The translations under genes and the position numbers were made by a program. Positions 1 through 8,879 of a stretch of 64,000 nt of DNA are shown here, piece after piece; position 1 is the stretch's first letter; each line of letters starts with the position of its first letter. The DNA lies in NCBI GenBank assembly GCA_942492055.1, contig CALODP010000023.1:248001-312000 (forward strand), in the 5' to 3' direction. The notes beneath the pieces were generated by a model. The model did no database searches. It saw only the letters and a program-made list of their open reading frames with translations, and was not told the origin of the DNA. The DNA comes from CALODP01 sp942492055. Its GTDB lineage: Bacteria > Bacteroidota > Ignavibacteria > Ignavibacteriales > Melioribacteraceae.

Positions 1-2
1 GA

Positions 3-512
3 TCACAAAAAGACAACCAAAAGTTCGCTGTTGACCTTATTGAAAATATGGGGAATAGCAAATTTATTTTGGCGCCCGGTTGCGATATGCCATACGCTAC
101 ACCTCCGGAAAATATTATTGGTATTTCTCAAGTCGTCCAAAATCTAAGTGCGGCAAAACACTATTTAAGGAATTATGAAATAAATTCCTTTGAACGAGAG
201 TTTAATTTACCTGACTATTCCAAGCAAAAATTCGTTTCTGTTGATGTATTTACAATTGATTCGGGCACATGTGCAGCGTGTGGATATATGTATAATTCCG
301 CTCAGGCAATGGAAAAGCCATTCGGAAAGAAAATCTGTGTAATAGAAAGAAAAATATCTGATCATGAAAATATCGCTTATATGAAAAAGCTTGGGATTCG
401 TAATCTTCCAACGATAGTAATAGATGGCAATGTGAAATTTGTTTCGAAAATCCCAAATTATGACGAATTGTATTCGGAAATTAGTGATGTAATTGGAAAG
501 AGAGGATTATGA
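3..512 (+). CDS. UroD/MtaA-family protein fused to a thioredoxin-like domain (5' end missing)
   Basis: The reading frame is open to the left edge of the window, so only the C-terminal part is present. The first ~45 visible residues match the end of a uroporphyrinogen-decarboxylase/MtaA-type methyltransferase barrel: the APGCD-Pro-rich-PPENI stretch is where these enzymes carry their last metal-site Cys. About 35 residues further on begins a thioredoxin-like domain with a CAAC redox motif (nt ~270-281) and a cis-Pro-like NLPTIVID segment. A UroD barrel carrying a C-terminal thioredoxin fold is uncommon. The stop overlaps the start of the CobW gene by 4 nt, so the two are cotranscribed. The inferred role is methyl transfer to or from a corrinoid protein, with the thioredoxin part serving redox or metal-site maintenance. 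The substrate is unknown. Confidence 0.7.
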   Translation, partial: SQKDNQKFAVDLIENMGNSKFILAPGCDMPYATPPENIIGISQVVQNLSAAKHYLRNYEINSFEREFNLPDYSKQKFVSVDVFTIDSGTCAACGYMYNSAQAMEKPFGKKICVIERKISDHENIAYMKKLGIRNLPTIVIDGNVKFVSKIPNYDELYSEISDVIGKRGL

Positions 513-1411
513 TGAATCAAATGATAAAGATCATTTTGATTAATGGTTTTTTGGGATCCGGTAAAACAACTTTAATTAATAAATTTCTTTCAAAAAAAAT
601 CCAACATAGAGTATCTTTTCTTGTAAACGATTTTGGAGCGGAAAGTATCGACGCCAAATTAATTAAAGAAAAGAACTCGATAGATGATCTTGAGATATTC
701 GATGTGAAAAACGGATCGATATTTTGCAGTTGTAAGGAAGATGAACTCCTAAAGGGGCTTGATTATTTTAAAACAATTCGACCAGATTTTTTGATTGTTG
801 AATCTTCCGGATTATCGGATCCTTCCGGTTTTACCAAAATTCTTTCTTTGCAGAAATACTCATCCGATTATCTATTATATAATTCTATTTGCTTGATTGA
901 TTTATCGAATATTCTAAAGCTGATAAATATAACTCCTGTTATTAGAAAACAGATTCGTTCATCAAATTTACTAGTGTTAAATAAAGCGGATCTTGCTAAG
1001 GATTATGAAATGGAAATTATACATGAAATTCTGGAACAGAATAATACTAAGGCTGAGATCATTGAAACAAAGTTCGGAGATATCGAGCAGACAAAAGTAT
1101 TTTCCTATGGTCTTAATAATACTCAGATAAAACCGTTTTTAGAGCACCTTCCGAATCATAATTCCGTAAGAATAACCTATGAAAAAGAATTTCATTCTTT
1201 GGATAAGGTTCGTCAACTCTACTTTTCGATAAAAGAATATATTCAACGTCTTAAAGGAATAATAAAAATAGCTTCCACTCAGTATATAATTAATAGTAAT
1301 GGAGAGCAGTTAGATATTGAGGAAATAAATCTTACTGATATTTCTGATAACATCTCAATTATTCTACCGAGAAAGAATGAAGATATTGTAAGTAGGATTC
1401 TGAAGGATTAA
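509..1411 (+). CDS. CobW/G3E-family GTPase (metallochaperone)
   Basis: This is a 300-residue G3E-family P-loop GTPase. The Walker A GFLGSGKT is at residues 13-20. The metal-binding loop reads SIFCSCK (C73, C75), a variant of the family's CxCC. VESSGLSDP stands for the usual E-TTGL-DP switch, and NKADL is the guanine-specificity motif. Family members deliver metals or cobalamin cofactors to client enzymes using GTP. It overlaps the UroD-thioredoxin gene upstream and is followed 12 nt later by a corrinoid-reactivation-like gene. The likely role is therefore loading or maintaining a zinc- or corrinoid-dependent methyltransferase. It has no long His-rich region, and the C-terminal domain is of ordinary length. 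The family call is firm; the client protein is inferred from context. Confidence 0.88.
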   Translation: MMNQMIKIILINGFLGSGKTTLINKFLSKKIQHRVSFLVNDFGAESIDAKLIKEKNSIDDLEIFDVKNGSIFCSCKEDELLKGLDYFKTIRPDFLIVESSGLSDPSGFTKILSLQKYSSDYLLYNSICLIDLSNILKLINITPVIRKQIRSSNLLVLNKADLAKDYEMEIIHEILEQNNTKAEIIETKFGDIEQTKVFSYGLNNTQIKPFLEHLPNHNSVRITYEKEFHSLDKVRQLYFSIKEYIQRLKGIIKIASTQYIINSNGEQLDIEEINLTDISDNISIILPRKNEDIVSRILKD

Positions 1412-1423
1412 TAGGAGAGTGGA

Positions 1424-2116
1424 ATGAATAATTACCGTGAGTTCGAAATAGCATTAAAAGAAATTATCCCCGATTTATCACATATACGCCTAGCTATGGG
1501 ATTGAATCCTGATGATAAAGATATGGATCTATTTATTTCCCGATTGATTGAAGAAATATCGGAGTTGTTTTCCCCTAAAGTAGGTTATCGAATAATTAAA
1601 GATGTTTCCTTGTTTCCGGAATCTTATGAAATAAAACTGGATAATGTTAAATTCGAAATTGGTAAAATACTTTTCGGACAAATAAAAGAGAGTTGTGGAA
1701 TCATTCAGTTTGTCGCGACGGCTGGAGAGGAATGTGATAGATGGATCAAAAGGAATTACAAAGAGAATGGAGCTTTATCCGGATTTATTGCCGATGTTAT
1801 CGGCTCGGAAATAGTAGAAAACGCGTGTGATTATCTGGATAATTATTTAGCGGATATTATTATGAAAGAAGAACAGATGAGTTGTTCCAATCGATTTAGT
1901 CCAGGATATTGTTCATGGAAGACGGAAGAACAACAAAAGTTCTTTTCTTTGCTTCCACCTAAACCTTGTGGAATAAATTTGACTGAATCATCTCTAATGA
2001 TTCCTACAAAATCAGTCTCCGGGATAATTGGATTCGGGCAAATTCTTAGAAAATTGGAATATCCGTGTAAAATCTGTTCTTATGAAAAATGTTACAAAAG
2101 AAGAAAAAATAATTAG
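1424..2116 (+). CDS. MetH-activation-domain-like protein, probable corrinoid reactivation
   Basis: The 230-residue protein resembles the vitamin B12-dependent methionine synthase activation domain, without the rest of MetH. The diagnostic block is in the C-terminal third: RFSPGYCSW, then FSLLPPKPCGI, LTESSLMIPTKSVSGIIG, and a Cys cluster CKICSYEKCYKRR at the end. In MetH this domain binds AdoMet for reductive remethylation of inactive cob(II)alamin. Stand-alone versions are known beside corrinoid methyltransferase genes. An AGGAGAG ribosome site precedes the ATG. The stop codon shares its G with the GTG start of the next gene (TAGTG), indicating translational coupling. The terminal Cys cluster may hold an iron-sulfur cluster or a metal. 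No corrinoid-binding protein itself is visible; it may lie left of the window. Confidence 0.8.
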   Translation: MNNYREFEIALKEIIPDLSHIRLAMGLNPDDKDMDLFISRLIEEISELFSPKVGYRIIKDVSLFPESYEIKLDNVKFEIGKILFGQIKESCGIIQFVATAGEECDRWIKRNYKENGALSGFIADVIGSEIVENACDYLDNYLADIIMKEEQMSCSNRFSPGYCSWKTEEQQKFFSLLPPKPCGINLTESSLMIPTKSVSGIIGFGQILRKLEYPCKICSYEKCYKRRKNN

Positions 2117-3156
2117 TGAGTTTGGTGAAGTATATGAAACCTGATATTGAGCAATTTATAAAAGTATTGAAAAGAGGAAAAGCTTCTTATATACCTTTAG
2201 CTGAGTTAGGAGTAGCCCCAAAAATAAAAGAAAGGTTCTTAGGAAGACCAATTAAATCGGAAAAAGACGAAATTGATTTCTGGTTTAAGGCAGGATACGA
2301 TTACGTTAAGTTACAACCGATTGTTGATTTCAATCCGGCGCAAATTGGAGTTAAAGAAAAAACCGTCATGCAGGATTCCGGACATATTAAATTTAATTGG
2401 GCTACCGAAGGTGAGGGGATTATTTCCTCTGAGGAGGATTTGGAAAAATATATATTTCCTTCTTCAGCCGATTTCGATTATTCCCGATTCGAAAATGCTT
2501 ATTCCGCTTTACCGGAAGGAATGGGAATTATCGGGCAATATGGTGACATTTTTACAATGACTTGGGAAATGATGGGATTTGAAAAATTCTCTTTCGCCCT
2601 ATTCGAAAATCCGGAATTAATATCATCCTTAAATGAAAGAATAGGAAATCTGATTCTAAAAATGTTTGAGGAAATGGCTCAAAATGAAAAGATAGACGTA
2701 TTATGGTATAGTGATGACATCGCTTATTCCAATGCGCTATTAATGAGTCCCGAAGTATTAGACTCTTATTTCTTTCCATGGTTAAAAAAAATTGGTGATT
2801 TGGCAAAAAAATATAACAAGCCTTTGATATATCACACGGATGGCATCTTATATGACGTGTTCGATAAAATAATTGAATGTGGTGTTGATTCTATTCATCC
2901 AATCGAGCCGAAAGCTATGAAACTAACAGAAGTTAGTGAGAGATACGGCGAAAAACTTTCTTTTATCGGCCATGTTGATGTAGATCTCTTGACTAGAGGG
3001 ACTAAGGAAGAAGTAAGGGCTAAAGTTATAGAGAATATAGAAAGCGTTGGAATTAACGGTGGGTATTGCGTAGGTTCCGGCAATAGCATACCCGAATATG
3101 TTAATTTCGAGAACTATTTGGAAATGATCAAAACTACTAGGGAGTATAGGTTATAA
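2116..3156 (+). CDS. Uroporphyrinogen decarboxylase (URO-D)-family methyltransferase-like protein
   Basis: This is a full-length URO-D/MtaA-type TIM barrel of 346 residues. Recognisable parts are the N-terminal RGKASYIPLAELGV, a GQYGDIFTMTWEMMGF segment near residue 140, YSDDIAY near 198, the metal-region HTDG at 240-243, and GGYCVGSGNSIPEYV at ~315-329 with Cys318. Classical MtaA/CmuA enzymes have HxCG at the 240 region; here it is HTDG, as in a different subgroup. The zinc site is thus altered and the substrate cannot be read from sequence. The GTG start overlaps the upstream stop, and an in-frame ATG lies 18 nt downstream as an alternative start. True haem-pathway HemE is unlikely given the corrinoid-type neighbourhood and the missing HemE N-terminal motif. 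Confidence 0.78.
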   Translation: MSLVKYMKPDIEQFIKVLKRGKASYIPLAELGVAPKIKERFLGRPIKSEKDEIDFWFKAGYDYVKLQPIVDFNPAQIGVKEKTVMQDSGHIKFNWATEGEGIISSEEDLEKYIFPSSADFDYSRFENAYSALPEGMGIIGQYGDIFTMTWEMMGFEKFSFALFENPELISSLNERIGNLILKMFEEMAQNEKIDVLWYSDDIAYSNALLMSPEVLDSYFFPWLKKIGDLAKKYNKPLIYHTDGILYDVFDKIIECGVDSIHPIEPKAMKLTEVSERYGEKLSFIGHVDVDLLTRGTKEEVRAKVIENIESVGINGGYCVGSGNSIPEYVNFENYLEMIKTTREYRL

Positions 3157-3157
3157 T

Positions 3158-4300
3158 ATGTTTAAAAGCGGAAGTACCAAATTAGTTCGTAGTCTTAATG
3201 AAGAACATATTCTTAATCTTATCAGAATAACCCCGGGAATATCTGCCAGAGATATAAGCAAAGAAACTAATCTTCAGATGTCTACCGTATTATATACAAT
3301 TAAATCTCTGCAGAAGAAAGATTTTGTAAAGTTAGAAGGATTCGGAGAAACTACTTTGGTAGGTGGAAAACCACCTAAGAAATGGGCTTTAAATGAAAAA
3401 TACGGATACTTTATCGGGGGGGAATTGCTTTCGAAGGAATTTCGAACAGTTGTAATCGATTTTTCCGGAAATAAAGTATTTTCAGAGATTTATAAACTTC
3501 AAAACAAAGATAATATTCTATACAGTATATCTGAAGTAGTTCGAAAAATAATGAAGTCTCTAAAAATTAATGAAGAAAAAGTAATTGGAATGGGAATTGG
3601 AATTCCAGGAGCTATTGATAATGAAAAGGGAATTGTTGTTCGTTCGAAAAATCTTGGGTTTGAGAATTATCCTTTGGTAAAAATGCTAAATGATCAATTC
3701 TCATTTCCGATTGAAATTGATAACGATGCTAATGCGGGAGCGCTGGGGGTAAAATGGTTGAACAGTAAACAATTCTTAACTCCAAATATCATTTTCGTGA
3801 GCATTCATAAAGAATTTAGTGGAATGGGAATAGGATTTATTGTAAACCATGAAATTTATCGTGGAGCTCATTTCTCTGCCGGTGAATTGGCTAATTTTAT
3901 CTCTGATGACGATTATCAAAGAATTTTCTTACAGTTAAAAACAAAATTTGGTTTTGAATCCGATAATCGCCTGGAAAATAGATCCGGTTTAGATTTTAAT
4001 CTGTTTCTTGATTATGCTAATAATCGGGAAGAAACAGGGCTCTTTCTGTTTGCCGAAATTGCTAAAATTATAGCCAGACACTTAGCCCATTTGATAAATC
4101 TATTTAATCCGAATGTCGTTGTTATAGGTGGAGATATGTGCGAAGCTGAGAAATACATGGAAAAAGAGCTAATGATTAATATAGAGAATGAAATAATTTC
4201 AGATGAAGCAAAAAACATTGAGGTTATTTTCTCTGAAAATGGTAAATTCACAGGTGCGGTAGGTGGTGCCTCGTTGGTTCTGAAAAATGCGTTCAGATAG
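3158..4300 (+). CDS. ROK-family transcriptional regulator
   Basis: Residues ~10-65 form a winged helix-turn-helix (ISARDISKETNLQMSTVLYTI). Residues ~80-375 form a ROK (repressor, ORF, kinase) ASKHA fold with GIGIPGAID, IEIDNDANAGALG and NPNVVVIGGD. The zinc motif CxCGxxGCxE of sugar-kinase ROK proteins is absent; the corresponding region reads GAHFSAGELANF. This argues for a regulator rather than an active sugar kinase. The gene begins one nucleotide after the UroD-family stop, so it is the last gene of the operon and probably its regulator. The effector is unknown. ROK repressors normally bind sugars, which would be unexpected for a methyltransferase operon. Confidence 0.85.
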   Translation: MFKSGSTKLVRSLNEEHILNLIRITPGISARDISKETNLQMSTVLYTIKSLQKKDFVKLEGFGETTLVGGKPPKKWALNEKYGYFIGGELLSKEFRTVVIDFSGNKVFSEIYKLQNKDNILYSISEVVRKIMKSLKINEEKVIGMGIGIPGAIDNEKGIVVRSKNLGFENYPLVKMLNDQFSFPIEIDNDANAGALGVKWLNSKQFLTPNIIFVSIHKEFSGMGIGFIVNHEIYRGAHFSAGELANFISDDDYQRIFLQLKTKFGFESDNRLENRSGLDFNLFLDYANNREETGLFLFAEIAKIIARHLAHLINLFNPNVVVIGGDMCEAEKYMEKELMINIENEIISDEAKNIEVIFSENGKFTGAVGGASLVLKNAFR

Positions 4301-4398
4301 ATACTAAATTTATATATTATGCGATTGCCCGAAAGTTTCACTAACACTCGATTCAATTATATAGAATCAATATTTAAGTGAGGCAATGCAAGAGAAAA

Positions 4399-4435
4399 GG
4401 GGCTGTAAAGAAAACATGTTTTCATTTACAGCCCC
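4399..4435. terminator. Long hairpin terminator between convergent genes
   Basis: A perfect 11-bp inverted repeat, GGGGCTGTAAA / TTTACAGCCCC, encloses a further GAAAAC/GTTTTC inner stem. On the minus strand the stem is followed by TTTTCT, so it terminates the homoaconitase operon. It may also serve the ROK gene on the plus strand. Confidence 0.8.
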
Positions 4436-4462
4436 TAAACTTATCTGAAGATTCTGTAGGAA

Positions 4463-6436
4463 CTAAAGATTTTTCTTAACCCAATTTTCCAAGCCACCGT
4501 CAACTATTAATTCCTGTGCGGCTTCACCAACTGGACCTATCTTATATTCTTTTTCACCGGCTGAGATAACTGAGTTTCTAAAATCAATTTTACACTTTAT
4601 TCCTGTCAGAACTGTCAATTTATCCGTTCCGAATTTTGATTTCAAATCGTTAATCAATTCCGGGATCTCAATACATAGAAATCCGTTATTTAAGGCGTTT
4701 CGCATGTAAGTCTGACTAAATGAACCACCCAGAACCAAACTTATACCACGATATTTAAGTGCAGTTGCCGCTTGTTCTCTGGAACTACCTGTTCCGAAAT
4801 TAAATCCGCCGGCTAAAATATCACCCTTCTTTACGATTTTTCCGAATTCCGGATCGTAATTTTCCATTACAACTCTAGCCTGATCTTCCTGTGTGAAATC
4901 ATCAACATATGTATATTTGCCGGGATAAATACCATCGGTATTCATATTATCCTGAGGACAATAAACCAAATCACCTTCTAATATTTCCGGGAAACCCGGG
5001 ATAATTTTAACGGACACAGTTTCTCTTTCTGCTTTGGGATTAATCTTAATATCTGCAGATATATCTCCGATATTTTCATCCCAATCGAAATCAATTTTTC
5101 CGGAAACTGCCGAAGCAGCAACGATAGCCGGTGAGGCTAAATAAGCTTCCGCATTCGGAGATCCCATTCTTCCTTTGAAATTTCTGTTTGTCGCGGATAT
5201 CCCGACTTCACCATCTTCCAATAAACCAGCTCCTAATCCTATGCAAGGTCCGCATCCGGGAGGTAGAGGTTTTGCGCCGGCTTCAAGCAATGTTTGCCAA
5301 TAGCCTAAACGTTCACTTTCTCGTTGAACTTCATCCGAGGCTGCAGCAATATAAAACTCAACACCATCCGCCACTTTTTTGCCGGATATTACTTCAGCCG
5401 CTTCCTTTATATCGTCCAATCTGCTATTTACACATGAAACCAGATAAGCTTTGTGAACTTTCTTATTCAGCTTTTTCATATCGGATAGGGAAGTCATTAC
5501 TTTTACAGTATCAGGTCCCGAAATATGAGGCTCAATCGTCGATAAATCAATTGATATTTCCTTGACGTAATATGCTCCCTGATCCGGCTTCAGATAATTT
5601 GTTTCTTCTGCCAAAGCATTTATTCTGGAGCTATTTAATCTCGGATGTGCTCCGTTCCCGTCAATATCCGAAGGAACTCCCGCTAACCCTCTATTTTCTA
5701 CAATCTCTTTTCTCTTTTCTACCCAAGCCAGAGTTTTCTTATCGATAGGGAATAGACCACCCAAAGCGCCCCATTCGGTTGTCATATTCGCTATGGTTAA
5801 ACGCTGGTCTATTTCTAATTCTTCTATTCCGTCACCGGAAAATTCTATAATGTGATTAAGTACTTCATCCTTATTAAAATATCCGCAAAGAGCGATGATA
5901 ACATCTTTACCTACAACACCTTTACGACATTTTCCGTTAAGATTAACTTTAGCGATTGGAGGAATCTGCCACCATGTTCTTCCCGTGGCCCAGATCGCTG
6001 CGGCGTCTGTTCTAACAATAGGGGTTCCTAATACTCCCAAACCTCCGTACATATTGGAATGACTATCCGATGCCACCACCATTGTTCCCGGCCAGGCATA
6101 TCCTTCTTCACACATTATTTGATGTCCTATTCCGCGACCGGCAGGGTAGAAATCGGCTTCGACTGATGCCGAGAACTCCTTTATTTTCTTATACTTAGCT
6201 ATATTCTTATCAGATGTGTCTTGAATATTATGATCCAACGCGTGTACTACCTGACGGGGATTAGATAATTTTGTGGCACCGATCCCTTTGAATTTTGGAA
6301 TGACTGCTCCCGTGTTGTCGTGAGTCATAACATGTTGCGGGCGGATGGAAAGGAAATCTCCCGAATGAACTTTTACGCCCTCTTCTAATCCGACGGCGAA
6401 TTTTTGAGCTATCTTTTCTACTAAATTCTGTGGCAT
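4463..6436 (-). CDS. Homoaconitase, fungal Lys4-like
   Basis: This 657-residue single-chain aconitase-superfamily enzyme aligns, from memory, along its whole length with yeast mitochondrial homoaconitase Lys4 (minus transit peptide). Shared signatures include HSGD near the N-terminus, YPAGRGIGHQIM, VASDSHSN-YGGLG, TPIVRTDAAAIWATG-TWWQIPP, LTIANMTTEWGALGGLFP, LPPGCGPCIGLGAGLL, ATNRNFKGRMGS, YPGKYTY and GFNFGTGSSREQAATA. Three cluster-type Cys are recognisable: VSCVNSR and the pair CGPC. The enzyme would convert homocitrate via homoaconitate to homoisocitrate in the alpha-aminoadipate lysine pathway. A GGAGG lies 5 nt before the ATG. It is the last gene of a minus-strand operon with an isocitrate-type dehydrogenase. 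Bacterial LeuC/LysT types are two-subunit and about 420 residues, so this is a different architecture. A plain aconitase is possible but fits less well. Confidence 0.8.
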   Translation of the reverse strand: MPQNLVEKIAQKFAVGLEEGVKVHSGDFLSIRPQHVMTHDNTGAVIPKFKGIGATKLSNPRQVVHALDHNIQDTSDKNIAKYKKIKEFSASVEADFYPAGRGIGHQIMCEEGYAWPGTMVVASDSHSNMYGGLGVLGTPIVRTDAAAIWATGRTWWQIPPIAKVNLNGKCRKGVVGKDVIIALCGYFNKDEVLNHIIEFSGDGIEELEIDQRLTIANMTTEWGALGGLFPIDKKTLAWVEKRKEIVENRGLAGVPSDIDGNGAHPRLNSSRINALAEETNYLKPDQGAYYVKEISIDLSTIEPHISGPDTVKVMTSLSDMKKLNKKVHKAYLVSCVNSRLDDIKEAAEVISGKKVADGVEFYIAAASDEVQRESERLGYWQTLLEAGAKPLPPGCGPCIGLGAGLLEDGEVGISATNRNFKGRMGSPNAEAYLASPAIVAASAVSGKIDFDWDENIGDISADIKINPKAERETVSVKIIPGFPEILEGDLVYCPQDNMNTDGIYPGKYTYVDDFTQEDQARVVMENYDPEFGKIVKKGDILAGGFNFGTGSSREQAATALKYRGISLVLGGSFSQTYMRNALNNGFLCIEIPELINDLKSKFGTDKLTVLTGIKCKIDFRNSVISAGEKEYKIGPVGEAAQELIVDGGLENWVKKNL

Positions 6437-6604
6437 GCTACCTCCGTATTATCCTTGTTTTCTAAGGATATTTTCTTATCTCAATTTAAGATTCGGCTTA
6501 TTAGTGTTCCTTAAAAAATTCCACTTAAAATTCGGGGAGCATTATTTTATATGAACTTCATGAAAAATAAATGGCTCCCTTAAAATCATATTTTTAAAAC
6601 TTTT

Positions 6605-7156
6605 CTAGAGTTTTAATCTGACAGAATTTTTAAATGGTTCGAAACTGACGAAATCAGCGTGATGCACAATCAACGATTCGATTGTTCTCTTTCCGTGATC
6701 TCCTTCTACGGAATGAGTTCCTATTATATGCTGAACTTCCGGTGGTAAACCGAAACGATCAGCGATTCCCAATCCGCTAAAAGGATGGCGCACTAATTTT
6801 CCGTAATTCGCGGTTGTTAGTGTTCCGTCTACTATTTCGTACTCTAATAACTTACCAACATCAATTAATATCGCTCCGGCTATCAAGATATCCATATTAA
6901 TTTCAACCTCTTCGCCAAAGTTCTTACTCATTATCCGAGCCATTTCCACAGAGAGATGAACCGCTGTTCTCTTGTGATTCATAAATGTGATGTTGCAATC
7001 TTGAATTAATAATGAAAACGGGATCTTTTCCAGATCCTCAGGTGATAACACACTGTTTTCCAAAGCGTAAACCCAGCAATTCGTAACCTTACCTCGTAGT
7101 TCCTCATCTTTAATCCAGCTTATTTCAGGCCATATCTTTAGTACTTTTTCTTTCAT
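6605..7156 (-). CDS. HD-domain protein with degenerate HD motif
   Basis: The 183-residue protein has the overall HD-phosphohydrolase pattern: H61-K-R-T-A-V-H67 as first ligand region, GAILIDVGK (residues 94-102) where families have the HD-(I/V)GK core, then HPFSGLGIADRFGLPPEVQHIIGTH and HHADF. The central His of the HD doublet is replaced by Ile98; Asp99 is kept. Metal binding may therefore be altered or use other His residues. GGAG precedes the ATG by 8 nt. It lies 33 nt after the cstA-type gene and 168 nt before the homoaconitase gene on the same strand, so all are likely cotranscribed. Its substrate, possibly a nucleotide or phosphorylated metabolite, is not evident. Confidence 0.7.
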   Translation of the reverse strand: MKEKVLKIWPEISWIKDEELRGKVTNCWVYALENSVLSPEDLEKIPFSLLIQDCNITFMNHKRTAVHLSVEMARIMSKNFGEEVEINMDILIAGAILIDVGKLLEYEIVDGTLTTANYGKLVRHPFSGLGIADRFGLPPEVQHIIGTHSVEGDHGKRTIESLIVHHADFVSFEPFKNSVRLKL

Positions 7157-7189
7157 TTGGAAACTCCGATTAACTGAGTGTATATTTAG

Positions 7190-8839
7190 TTAGGTTGTTT
7201 TTTCCTCCTTTAGGGTAACATCTTTTCCGTTAGTTAATACAAAATACGCTTGTCTTCCTAGTAGTATCGCTAATCCGAATAATAAAATCGAAATAAACGC
7301 TAATATGTAATTAGCGTGCACAAATAGATTATTATAAAATAACATTCCAAGTGCTGAAAATGTTACAAAAAACATAAAAATCATTGGAAGTAATGTAAAT
7401 AAATAGTTCTTTCCAAGCTTCGATACCCAAACAGTTATGGCTAACAAAGCTAATGCTGCCAAAAGTTGATTCGCGCTTCCGAATACCGGCCAAATCGTCA
7501 TTGTCTGTCCGCTCAACGTTAGTAAAGCTCCTAATGAGATTGTAATAAATGTCGCGAAAAATCTATTGCTCAAAAAGGTTTTCGACTTTGAAGGTTTTCC
7601 CTCCGATTCGAAAAATTCCTGGAAAGTATATCTTCCTAATCGTGTTGCGGTATCAAGAGATGTTAAGGCAAATGCCGCTACGGCAAGAGCTACGAATGTC
7701 TCTGCCGATTTAGTAGGGATATTGAACAAAGGAATATTATGTATGAAATTTGCTACTCCTTTGGAAAATGCCGCTACCGGTCCTTTACTCTGTAAAATTT
7801 CGGTAAACTGATCATGCCCGAATGAACCGACTGCAACCAATGCTAATACTGCCAAAACTCCCTCGATAAGCATTCCGCCGTATCCGATCATTTTTGCGTC
7901 CGATTCTTTATCCAATTGTTTCGAAGTAGTTCCGCTGGAAACAATTGAATGAAATCCACTTATCGCTCCGCATGCTACCGTAACAAAAAGAGCGGGGAAT
8001 AGGTATCCGACTTTCGGAATCGAAATTGACGCGAATGCCGGGATATGAATCTCCGGATTTGTAAAGAATAATCCCATAATTCCTCCGAACATTAATGCGT
8101 AGAGGAAATAAGAATTCAAATAATCGCGTGGCTGCAATAATATCCATACCGGCGTTACCGAAGCGATGAAAATATAACCGAATATTATTAATAACCAGAT
8201 TTCCTTCCCGAAAGCCAATGGAAAGAGTTCTCCGGCGTAAATCGATAAAAACATTAACGGAACGCCGATAATGGTTGCTAACCATAACGGAACCTTAAAT
8301 CGATATACGGTAATACCGAATAATAGGGCTAACAGAATAAAAAGAATCGAGGAGGTTGCCGCGCTCGGTATGGAAACGAAAGTATTTGCAACAATAATAG
8401 CGAATACAGCTACAACAAGTACCAATGTAGCCCAAGCGAAGAATAGGAATAATTTCTTTCCTGTGTGTCCGATATAAGAATCAATTATCTGCCCGATCGA
8501 TTTCCCTTTGTGACGAATTGAGGCTATTATAGTTGTGTAGTCGTGAACACCGCCAAAGAAAACAGCGCCTACGAGGACCCAAATATATACCGGAATCCAT
8601 CCGAATCCTGCTGCGATAATCGGTCCGACTATAGGACCAACTCCCGCGATAGATGCAAAATGATGACCCAATAAAACAGGCTCTTTTGCCGGACAATAAT
8701 CTACTCCGTCATACATAGAATGACTGGGAGTTTCGTTAATATTATTTACGTTAAGCTTTCTTGCAATTTTAGTACCATATATTCTGAAAGCTAATAAGAA
8801 CAATACTATGGTAATGAGTATTAATAAAACACCACTCAT
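7190..8839 (-). CDS. CstA-family carbon starvation/peptide transporter
   Basis: This polytopic membrane protein has 549 residues from the preferred ATG. It contains the CstA signature early in the chain (CPAKEPVLLGHHFASIAGVGPIVGP and AAGFGWIPVYIWVLVGAVFFGGVHDY, both near residues 55-105). More than twelve hydrophobic segments follow. CstA proteins import peptides, and in some bacteria pyruvate, under carbon limitation. E. coli CstA is about 700 residues; this shorter form is common outside Proteobacteria. A GTG codon five codons upstream (8854) is also in frame, but GAGG stands about 10 nt before the ATG at 8839, favouring that start. It sits between an isocitrate-type dehydrogenase gene and the HD/homoaconitase genes. 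The transported compound is unknown. Confidence 0.88.
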   Translation of the reverse strand: MSGVLLILITIVLFLLAFRIYGTKIARKLNVNNINETPSHSMYDGVDYCPAKEPVLLGHHFASIAGVGPIVGPIIAAGFGWIPVYIWVLVGAVFFGGVHDYTTIIASIRHKGKSIGQIIDSYIGHTGKKLFLFFAWATLVLVVAVFAIIVANTFVSIPSAATSSILFILLALLFGITVYRFKVPLWLATIIGVPLMFLSIYAGELFPLAFGKEIWLLIIFGYIFIASVTPVWILLQPRDYLNSYFLYALMFGGIMGLFFTNPEIHIPAFASISIPKVGYLFPALFVTVACGAISGFHSIVSSGTTSKQLDKESDAKMIGYGGMLIEGVLAVLALVAVGSFGHDQFTEILQSKGPVAAFSKGVANFIHNIPLFNIPTKSAETFVALAVAAFALTSLDTATRLGRYTFQEFFESEGKPSKSKTFLSNRFFATFITISLGALLTLSGQTMTIWPVFGSANQLLAALALLAITVWVSKLGKNYLFTLLPMIFMFFVTFSALGMLFYNNLFVHANYILAFISILLFGLAILLGRQAYFVLTNGKDVTLKEEKTT

Positions 8840-8879
8840 CTTAAATAACCTCACAAATCATATATTACACATAAAAACT

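Noticed and set aside
4463..6436. Ordinary TCA-cycle aconitase
   Set aside because: Length and block pattern resemble yeast Lys4 far better than AcnA or AcnB. It is kept as an alternative until tested.
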